This document shows, piece after piece, positions 8,001-13,178 of a stretch of 23,544 nucleotides of DNA. The notes below the pieces were generated by a model that was not told the origin of the DNA, did not search any database, and saw nothing but the letters and a program-made list of their open reading frames with translations. The translations under genes and the position numbers were made by a program. Position 1 is the first letter of the stretch, and each line of letters begins with the position of its first letter. The DNA is from JAVVPL01 sp036655775 (lineage in GTDB: Bacteria; Bacteroidota; Bacteroidia; Bacteroidales; P3), in contig JAVVPL010000021.1 in the NCBI GenBank assembly GCA_036655775.1, positions 1 through 23,544 on the forward strand. The letters run 5' to 3'.

Positions 8001-9187
8001 TCCAATGAAAGAGGGCGACTGTATATAATATCGTTACTGTTTGGAATATTTACTCTAGGATACATACTACTGCCTCCATAGGATAGGACCCTTTGCGTGC
8101 CATCCTCAAAAATCTCCCATTCTATTTTATCCTTATTTTTATCCTTTTTCATCCAAAAATCTTCTTCATAAGTAGGAAAAGTAGAACTTCCAAAATCAGG
8201 TATATATGGGGGCGTAATCAGTAATTCAACCATGGCTTGAGTCAGTGTATCATTACTAGGATTTAGGTCTCCTTTCATGGAAGTAGAAGCAAAGAGTGAA
8301 AATTGACCATTCGCTGCAGTTATATTTCCCAAATTAAGACTTTGATTAAATGTAAATAGAGTAGAAACGCCAGGTTCAAGCGTTAGGGTGGTTTGCTCTT
8401 GTATATTTACCCCTGCATCTAAAAAAGCGCTCACTTGCACCAATTCATTGGTAATAGGGTTTAAACCCACATTTTTAATTTCTATTTTGACATTTTCCAA
8501 CGAACTGTATTTTATTTTTTGCTCTGCAGGTGCAAGCAAGCGTACCACTTCTAAATCTTTTGCAAATACCTCTGTAATTCTAATCTTCTCTAGATTGATA
8601 GCTCGTGTACGAGCGGGACTTTGTACATGAAACACCAAATAATAGGCACTATCTTTTTGGGGTGTAAATTGGTATTGTTGGTTCAAAAAATGCGTATTAT
8701 CAATAGAATCCGATAGTAAGAACAGCTGTACCTTACTTGTTGTATCCACGCCCGTAGCCATAAATACCTCCAAGCTATTTAGACTCGTATCATCAATACT
8801 ATATACCGAAAAATCAACTTGATACGTTTTCCCTTTTTCTAAAAATATAGGACGTGAAAATAAATAATCATGCGCTGCTTTAGCTTGCGTAGAACCATCA
8901 TATTGCCAATAAGAAACCGATTTGTTCGTCAAATAATTGGGACGTGACCAAGTTTTATATCCATTAAAACTTAGGGTTTTCCATTCATCATTTCCATTTT
9001 TTGGCGTATTGCCCTCCATCCAATTAAATCGAGGAATATAGGGCGTGTTTGTCGTACTACTAGGTAGTGATCGAAGAGGGGCGTTTTCAAAAGTATTTAA
9101 ATTAAGTACTTTTGCATTTTTATTTCCAAAAACAGTCAATGAAAATAAACAGCCAATACAAAGTAAGAATGTAAAATTTCGTTTCAT
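5087..9187 (-). CDS. giant multidomain T9SS cargo protein with seven CARDB-like repeats
   Basis: I chose the ATG at 9185-9187 (1366 aa), because it places the signal peptide MKRNFTFLLCIGCLFSL...VFG at the N-terminus. An in-frame ATG 30 codons upstream would bury it. Three beta-sandwich regions with SRPIFLEKGKTY, SRPLSLEANQNY and SRHLSLQADTLY resemble choice-of-anchor / MAM-like adhesion domains (roughly residues 30-205, 325-490 and 605-745). CARDB-like modules of ~100-110 aa begin near residues 211, 492, 752, 859, 971, 1072 and 1179, each with D-x-x-V-x-x-I-x-x-P, then VKN-x5-hydrophobic, then a final NxxND. The C-terminus (ALLYPNPTHDRVEI ...) is a type A sorting domain. The likely place is the cell surface, the likely role adhesion or scaffolding; the ligand is unknown. 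Ten unknown bases interrupt the third module without breaking the frame. Confidence 0.85.
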   Translation of the reverse strand: MKRNFTFLLCIGCLFSLTVFGNKNAKVLNLNTFENAPLRSLPSSTTNTPYIPRFNWMEGNTPKNGNDEWKTLSFNGYKTWSRPNYLTNKSVSYWQYDGSTQAKAAHDYLFSRPIFLEKGKTYQVDFSVYSIDDTSLNSLEVFMATGVDTTSKVQLFLLSDSIDNTHFLNQQYQFTPQKDSAYYLVFHVQSPARTRAINLEKIRITEVFAKDLEVVRLLAPAEQKIKYSSLENVKIEIKNVGLNPITNELVQVSAFLDAGVNIQEQTTLTLEPGVSTLFTFNQSLNLGNITAANGQFSLFASTSMKGDLNPSNDTLTQAMVELLITPPYIPDFGSSTFPTYEEDFWMKKDKNKDKIEWEIFEDGTQRVLSYGGSSMYPRVNIPNSNDIIYSRPLSLEANQNYKIQFYSRVNSTQKGSLPLQVGLYTQDGDSLKKITNLFEKEIGSDTYKRTIVEISPKEQGIYYVGFEVNYANSLDFKIMIDQFAIEKSLSADFSLLEILSPGDKISNLDSLPFGFVVFNNGKKKIENMDIYYQINDETPVKETIDLALESYKEKTVYFSNFVSFTADTLKKISIWGTWIEDKNTINDTLSMSLTNLSSATPYYRADPNAEGWLILDQNQDGCRWEKENGVFRYTPNENDADDYLISRHLSLQADTLYNLFLSTKNTNNSESCNLRISIGQSNHPQTKFEPLADLQNFKRTTAPSVPGLMYYIRVPKDGDYAISLHTYGATKTIEIGNISVAKQNPQNAVIDLAVTQIIAPLEDKIFDTNEQIQVKVKNEXXXXVTAQGANIYCQVNDKIYSSYLDPNPQITAGKEISFTFSDIDLNEVKTHFIKVFTNQTQDANHSNDTLSFAIQSLAIHNVSLLRIQNPSSGMLSNHEQISVWIKNQGKGNIDTIPLELLIDGEVKAYDTLKQSLAQGDSTLFTFVNSFDFSAEKTYQIQIQSQVFSDINRTQDTVYKSVVSTQIPPDAGVSAILEPTDKAMTSTEKIKIQVKNFSKVDLYDIPLVCTAGKETIKGSIHRLNALDSIIYEFNDPLDLHLVGTHTLVAYTQVDKDANKANDSCHKTVKSLKTDAALMAILSPKSGLNLEQEAIRICIKNTGELSLKNIAVNYLIDSTQVQEIITDSITPQDSLVYIFDRLFNFSDPKTYLLTVWTSVLNDWNTKNDSLHTSIVCQKAEVDAGVVAITSPVSSKLSTQEKISIIVKNFCNTALCNVAVECNVDALNLKGILNKTIAPHDSVSYTFEQSVDMSTKNKYEIAAYTLLPNDINPDNDLYVLSVETLNLESEDASFALLYPNPTHDRVEIQSKNHIQSIAIFNALGQQVFFKQLQSISQYSLSVKDFKAGIYYVNIKSNFGKIQKLKLIIG
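6840..6849. other. assembly gap of ten Ns inside the giant cargo gene
   Basis: Ten undetermined bases fall in the third CARDB-like module, directly after VKNE on the minus strand. The reading frame is open on both sides and the repeat register is kept: sister modules also have four residues between this point and the next conserved hydrophobic residue. The gap therefore appears to be close to its true length rather than a placeholder for a large missing piece. Confidence 0.9.
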
Positions 9188-9369
9188 ATCTTTTTTTCGT
9201 TTTATTTTGATATACAAAAAAAGAAGATAACCGAACCAATACCAAATTTTAAACCCTCGTAAATATACGTTCAACACACGCTAAACCTACGCAAAAAAAG
9301 TTAATTAAATAATTATAAGATATTTGTGATTATAATGAGTGATTGACAAATAGGAAATAAAGAATGTGT

Positions 9370-11175
9370 TTATTGTTTACAAGCCGTAATTATTTCATAT
9401 AAATCCACCTCGGGGCTCAAATTCATTTTTTTTCGTAAACGAAATTTGGCACTTTCAATCCCTCTGACCGATTTATGAGTTAAAGAGGCAATTTCTTTAG
9501 TTGTTAAATTCATACTAATAAGTACACAAAGTCGCATATCTAAGGAATTAAGTTGTGGATAAACTTTTTGAAGCGATTCATATAAATGTTCTCCCGATTG
9601 TTCAAAAAGAAGTTTAAATTCAGCCCATTGTTTTTCCGATGAAAAAGATTTAAGGATATTTTCTATACTTGAAATTAATTGAGAAGTATCCTCTTTATGT
9701 GGAATTTGCGTTTTTAGAAGCGTGATTTTTTGTTTTAAAGTTTCAATCTCTCCTGCAAATTGTGCGGCAACTAAGGATTCGGGAAGTAATTTTTTATATT
9801 TTTCGTTAAAATTATCCACCAATGCTTGTTTTTTTTCTTCAATTCGTTGTTCTTCGGTAGTATGTATCCAATCAATTTTCTCATTCAACAAGGCATTGAG
9901 TTTTCTTTGTTTTAAAATCCGACTTATAAAATAGCTCATCAAAACAAAAATAAGTAGGCATAAAACACTCAATAGCGCAATTAATAAATTCTTTTTTTGA
10001 TTATTACTTTGTTCCAGCCCTTTGTTTTGTTGAAAAAGTTTTTGTTCAGCCAAAAGTTTATAGCCGTCAAAATCTTGTTGCAACAAATCTAATTTTTCGG
10101 AAGTCTCTCGAATATAGTTAGAATCTCGCAAATGATAACATTCTTTAAGATAATTCATTGCATTTTTGTAATCCCCTTTTTTCTCATAAAGTTTGGTTAA
10201 GGATTGTAATACATTTATTTTATATTCATTGTAATTATCCAGTTGGTTCCCTTTCAATAAGTTGAGAAATAGTGAAATCGCTTCATTGGAGCGATTGGTC
10301 TCCATCAAAAAGACACCATAAGCCGATTGTATCACTATAAACAAAGGTTGATTTTGGCTTTTAGCTAATTTTAAAGCATTTAGATAGTATTGTTCGGCAA
10401 TTATATCCTGTTTCTTTTTATGATAAATTTCAGCCATATTCCAAGAGGAATGAATGGAAGCATCTCCGTTAAAAGGATGCGTAGTTGCTATTTTTTGTTG
10501 TTCTAGAAAAAAACCAAGTGCTTGATCATAAAGTCCTTGTCGATAATAAATATCGCCTAAATTAGCATACGATCCGTAAATTAACTTTGCATTATTCAAT
10601 TGTCGCGATCGCAACAATGCTTTTTGGGCATAAAATTCAGCTTCTTTGTATTTTTCTTGTGTAATGTAAATATATGCGAACCCATTATAGGCCCAAGCGG
10701 CATAAGGTACCGAGGAATCGGATTCATAACGACGCATCAATTTGCTAAAACAATTCAGCGCTTCTGTATAATTGGAACAATAGGCTTGTGAATAGCCAAT
10801 ATTATTTAATGCTTTACTGTATAGTTCATTAAAATAAGTCGATTGATCCATATTTTTCACTTTCGATAATATGGCGAGCGCTTGATTGCTTATTTTTATG
10901 GAAGTTGCATAATTCCCATTCATAGAATAAATAGTCCCTTTAACGAGATAAATATCGGCTTCTAATAAAGAATTATTATGTTTTTTTGCTAAATAAAGAG
11001 CAGAATCAGCATGCAATAGCCTTTTTTTGAGAGGGAGGTCAAGCTCTTTCATTTTGCTTTTGTGCTGTTGAGCCTCTATCTTATAATTAGTTTGCACGTG
11101 TTTTGCATAAACCGTTTTTTCCAAAGGGTTTAAAAATACACACAAAAAAAAGATACTAATTATTTTTAATTTCAT
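9370..11175 (-). CDS. TPR / transmembrane / LuxR-type HTH regulator
   Basis: The protein is 601 aa. A signal-like N-terminus (MKLKIISIFFLCVFL ... VYA) is followed by a run of tetratricopeptide repeats over residues ~60-370 (for example ALNNIGYSQAYCSNYTEAL, YANLGDIYYRQGLYDQAL). A single membrane helix lies at ~393-413 (LLIALLSVLCLLIFVLMSYF). Then come a charged coiled-coil stretch and, at ~545-595, a GerE/LuxR-type helix-turn-helix (LTTKEIASLTHKSVRGIESAKFRLRKKM). The expected topology puts the TPRs in the periplasm and the DNA-binding domain in the cytoplasm, a membrane-bound one-component design common in Bacteroidota. The gene lies 182 bp upstream of the giant cargo gene on the same strand, so control of that gene is plausible but not shown. 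I see no receiver or kinase domain. Confidence 0.85.
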   Translation of the reverse strand: MKLKIISIFFLCVFLNPLEKTVYAKHVQTNYKIEAQQHKSKMKELDLPLKKRLLHADSALYLAKKHNNSLLEADIYLVKGTIYSMNGNYATSIKISNQALAILSKVKNMDQSTYFNELYSKALNNIGYSQAYCSNYTEALNCFSKLMRRYESDSSVPYAAWAYNGFAYIYITQEKYKEAEFYAQKALLRSRQLNNAKLIYGSYANLGDIYYRQGLYDQALGFFLEQQKIATTHPFNGDASIHSSWNMAEIYHKKKQDIIAEQYYLNALKLAKSQNQPLFIVIQSAYGVFLMETNRSNEAISLFLNLLKGNQLDNYNEYKINVLQSLTKLYEKKGDYKNAMNYLKECYHLRDSNYIRETSEKLDLLQQDFDGYKLLAEQKLFQQNKGLEQSNNQKKNLLIALLSVLCLLIFVLMSYFISRILKQRKLNALLNEKIDWIHTTEEQRIEEKKQALVDNFNEKYKKLLPESLVAAQFAGEIETLKQKITLLKTQIPHKEDTSQLISSIENILKSFSSEKQWAEFKLLFEQSGEHLYESLQKVYPQLNSLDMRLCVLISMNLTTKEIASLTHKSVRGIESAKFRLRKKMNLSPEVDLYEIITACKQ

Positions 11176-11348
11176 ACGGAAATATTTTTAATAAATAGGG
11201 CGTGTGGCATTCACATAAAGTTATTTTCATGTTTCCTACTCTATACCCGCACTCCTTTGTACGTGTATTTGTCTTTTCAATGCCCCCATCGAAATGCTAT
11301 TTGCACAGCGATTTGTAAAGTTAATAATTTATTGGAATATTTACAAAC

Positions 11349-11372
11349 AAAAATAAATCTAGATTTATTTTT
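11349..11372. promoter_or_regulatory. perfect 24-bp AT-rich palindrome, candidate operator
   Basis: The arms AAAAATAAATCT and AGATTTATTTTT are exact reverse complements with no spacer. TTTACA (11340-11345) and TGTAAA (11375-11380) flank it as a further inverted pair, giving a near-symmetric 41-bp block. It lies between divergent genes and about 50 bp upstream of the -33 box of the glycosyltransferase promoter, a suitable place for a dimeric regulator to bind. AT-rich composition raises the chance of accidental symmetry, but 12 consecutive matched pairs are unlikely by chance. Confidence 0.5.
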
Positions 11373-11422
11373 CCTGTAAATGGATGCTTGCCATAAGGTA
11401 ATTTTTGTAAATCCAATTTTTT

Positions 11423-11453
11423 TTTGCCTTTCCCTTTTAAAATTCTATCTTTG
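11423..11453 (+). promoter_or_regulatory. Bacteroidota-type promoter for the glycosyltransferase gene
   Basis: A TTTG (-33 box, 11423-11426) and TATCTTTG (-7 box, 11446-11453) are separated by 19 bp, matching the TTTG / TAnnTTTG consensus of the primary sigma factor in this phylum. Transcription would start near 11460, leaving about 40 nt of leader before the ATG at 11503. Confidence 0.7.
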
Positions 11454-11502
11454 TTCTCCTCAAAAAAAAGTATGTATAATTTTAACTCTTCAAAATAAAT
11501 AA

Positions 11503-12327
11503 ATGATTTCTGTAATTGTTAGTATTTATAAGTCTTTAGACAAATTAGATTTAATTTTAAGCGGTCTGCAAACACAAAGTTTTAAAGATTTTGAATTGAT
11601 TGTGGCTGAAGACAATCAAGATCCAAGCACTAAAATTTTTATACAAAACGCTCGCAAGTGGGTTTGTTTCCCTATTTTGCATGTATGTCAAGCCGATCAA
11701 GGATTTAGAAAAAATAAAATTTTGAATCAGGCCTTATTACAATGTCATGGAGAGTGTGTCGTATTTATTGATGGCGATTGCATTCCCCACAAACATTGGC
11801 TTCGAGCCTACAATAAAGTGATGCAGAAAGATAGAAAAATTTCCAAAGAGGGCTTACTTTCGCATTCTTATTTTTATACAGGACGTAGAGTAGAGCTGTC
11901 AAAATCGCTGACCGATAAAATTTTACAAACCAAAAATCTAAAACTACTCCATATTTCAAATTTGTTGTATCATCGTTGTAAGTTTATCAAACGTGCCTTA
12001 TATCTACCTTTTTGGAGAGAACATAAAACAAATAAAAGAGGCGTGTTTGGTTGTAATATGGGCGGTTTTAAATCCGATTTGTTGGCGGTAAATGGTTTTG
12101 ATGAAGATTATCAATGGCCCACCGTAGGCGAAGATAGCGATTTAGAATGGCGTTTACGTGCACAAGGAGTGCAAATAAGAACCGTATTTTCCAACTGTAT
12201 AGTCTATCATTTAGACCATAAAATAATTCATGCTTCCAATAATCCCGAACAAATTCTAAGTAGGCAACTTTATGCCGAAAAAGTAAAACAAAAGGATTGG
12301 TATTGTAAAAACGGAATTTATAAATAA
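11503..12327 (+). CDS. family 2 glycosyltransferase (GT-A fold)
   Basis: The protein is 274 aa. It starts MISVIVSIYKSLDKLDLILSGLQTQ-, the Rossmann-like nucleotide-sugar site of GT2 enzymes, followed by FELIVAEDNQ. The metal-binding DxD is FIDGD (Asp90-Gly-Asp92). The C-terminal half has GCNMGGFKSDLLAVNGFDEDY and GEDSDLEWRL (around 197-217), the acceptor-side region seen in the galactosyltransferase-like C-terminal family; the acidic pair is the likely catalytic base region. There is no membrane segment, so it probably acts at the inner face of the cytoplasmic membrane on a lipid-linked or LPS-core acceptor. Sugar and acceptor cannot be told from sequence. It stands alone, with its own promoter and remnants downstream. 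Confidence 0.9.
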   Translation: MISVIVSIYKSLDKLDLILSGLQTQSFKDFELIVAEDNQDPSTKIFIQNARKWVCFPILHVCQADQGFRKNKILNQALLQCHGECVVFIDGDCIPHKHWLRAYNKVMQKDRKISKEGLLSHSYFYTGRRVELSKSLTDKILQTKNLKLLHISNLLYHRCKFIKRALYLPFWREHKTNKRGVFGCNMGGFKSDLLAVNGFDEDYQWPTVGEDSDLEWRLRAQGVQIRTVFSNCIVYHLDHKIIHASNNPEQILSRQLYAEKVKQKDWYCKNGIYK

Positions 12328-12360
12328 AAACGATTTAGATATCCAAATTACCCTCCCTAC

Positions 12361-12392
12361 AATTCGTAACTTCCGTAATTTTCGTACCCTCC
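12361..12392. repeat. three TTC(C)GTA units and left copy of 12-bp direct repeat
   Basis: TTCGTAAC (12363), TTCCGTAAT (12371) and TTCGTACC (12381) recur at 8-10 bp spacing. The third is part of TTCGTACCCTCC (12381-12392), which is repeated exactly at 13166-13177. A shorter copy, TACCCTCC, also occurs at 12349-12356. Confidence 0.75.
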
Positions 12393-12401
12393 ATTCCATA
12401 G

Positions 12402-12578
12402 TCAGCACGATTATTTTCTCGTATTTTTTCAGATATTTAGTTTTCTTTATTTATCAATGCTTCTGAAAAATTCATGCTCAAAGATCGTAGCTATACAACC
12501 ATTGGCATTTATTTACGGTATCTCCGAGCTATATTTAACGAAGCCATCGAATTTTTCATTGAAAAGCAAACTGCTTAA
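12402..12578 (+). pseudogene. tyrosine recombinase (integrase) core-binding-domain fragment
   Basis: Reading the frame that ends at TAA 12576-12578 gives IFSDI, a TAG at 12438-12440, then EKFMLKDRSYTTIGIYLRYL and RAIFNEAIEF. This matches the SAM-like core-binding domain of Bacteroidota site-specific integrases, where a segment of the type FSDI...YExxMLKxGxSxTTIGIYLRxLRAIFNxAI precedes the catalytic domain. No catalytic R..H-x-x-R..Y part is present, and a stop interrupts the fragment, so it is a dead remnant. It points to a past mobile element at this site. Identification rests on recalled family pattern over about 40 residues. Confidence 0.6.
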
Positions 12579-12630
12579 TTAGAACTTTTTGTCAAATAAT
12601 TGTTGTTGCAAAATTAACGAACCAGTCTAT

Positions 12631-13020
12631 TTATTTACTACACATTAAAATTGCACTCATCTTACTAAAAATGGGAATATTTAAGCTAAGTCCCGTATAG
12701 CCTCGAAAGTTATTTTTCATTTACATAGAAAAATTTTCGTTTGCCATTTCTGTAGGGGCAAATTGATAATAATAAGCCGTCGATACCGAAGCATTAAAAG
12801 ATAAAGAAGGCGAAAAACTTGTGCGAGCAGCCGACAGACCTTTTTGTGCCGCTTCCAAGCGATATTTCTCCGCTTGCACCTGCGGAAGATTTTCCATTTC
12901 GCTCAAGGCTTGTTGTATACTCAACAATAACACCGTATCCAGTTCATCTAAAATCGGTGCTTCTACATCAAAATTCTGTAAGGAGTCCAAGCGAAGTAAG
13001 TGCGCCAAGTCTTTGCCGCT
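12631..13020 (-). pseudogene. TolC-family outer-membrane efflux protein remnant
   Basis: The frame reads KDLAHLLRLDSLQNFDVEAP, then ALSEMENLPQVQAEKYRLEA, AARTSFSPSLSFNASVSTAY, and on to ENFSM followed by TAA at 12721-12723. Past that stop the same frame continues MKNNFRGYTGLSLNIPIFSK before a second TAA at 12631-12633. The order and content match the middle of TolC-type proteins (LPQVQAEKYRLEAA helix, SPSLS strand, GLSLNIPIF strand), so TAA 12721 looks like a nonsense mutation inside a formerly longer gene. The N-terminal half and the C-terminal repeat are missing. Its upstream end runs directly into an ABC transporter remnant. Confidence 0.75.
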
Positions 13021-13160
13021 AATTCTTTATGCGTGCCTATCTCTGTAATTTTTCCTTGGTTTAACACCACGATTTGATCTACATTCTTTACCGTACTTAA
13101 GCGATGCGCCACAATGACCACCGTACGGCCATTAAAAAAGTTTGCAGATCTCCTAAGCAT
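13012..13160 (-). pseudogene. C-terminal fragment of an ABC exporter ATPase
   Basis: About 45 residues are recognisable: NFFNGRTVVIVAHRLSTVKN, then DQIVVLNQGKITEIGTHKEL. This is the H-loop region (AHRLSTV, switch His) and the C-terminal strand of a type I / bacteriocin-type exporter nucleotide-binding domain. Walker A, signature and Walker B are absent. After THKELAA the reading passes into TolC-family sequence in another frame, so a deletion has joined the ABC gene end to the TolC gene and removed everything between, where an HlyD-type adaptor gene would often sit. Confidence 0.75.
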
Positions 13161-13165
13161 AATCC

Positions 13166-13177
13166 TTCGTACCCTCC
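13166..13177. repeat. right copy of the 12-bp direct repeat TTCGTACCCTCC
   Basis: Identical to 12381-12392 and in the same orientation; it ends one base before the stop codon of the AddB-like gene. The two copies bracket all three gene remnants. Confidence 0.85.
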
Positions 13178-13178
13178 T

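Larger units (their letters stand above)
11176..11502. other. divergent intergenic region between regulator and glycosyltransferase genes
   Basis: This is 327 bp without a credible ORF. It contains a perfect 24-bp palindrome (11349-11372) and a Bacteroidota-type promoter for the rightward gene (11423-11453). I found no convincing promoter for the leftward regulator gene; the closest element is TAACTTTA at 11216-11223 on the minus strand, one base off the -7 consensus and without a matching -33 box. Confidence 0.7.
12328..13178. other. decay island of gene remnants between two intact genes
   Basis: The 851 bp between the glycosyltransferase gene and the AddB-like gene hold no intact gene. They contain an integrase fragment (plus strand), TolC-family and ABC-exporter fragments (minus strand), TTCGTA-type short repeats near 12363-12390, and a 12-bp direct repeat at both sides. 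About 50 bp between the integrase and TolC remnants show nothing I can assign. Confidence 0.75.

Noticed and set aside
9188..9277. Longer start for the giant cargo protein
   Set aside because: It would place 30 charged and hydrophobic residues before a clear signal peptide and extend into the likely leader.
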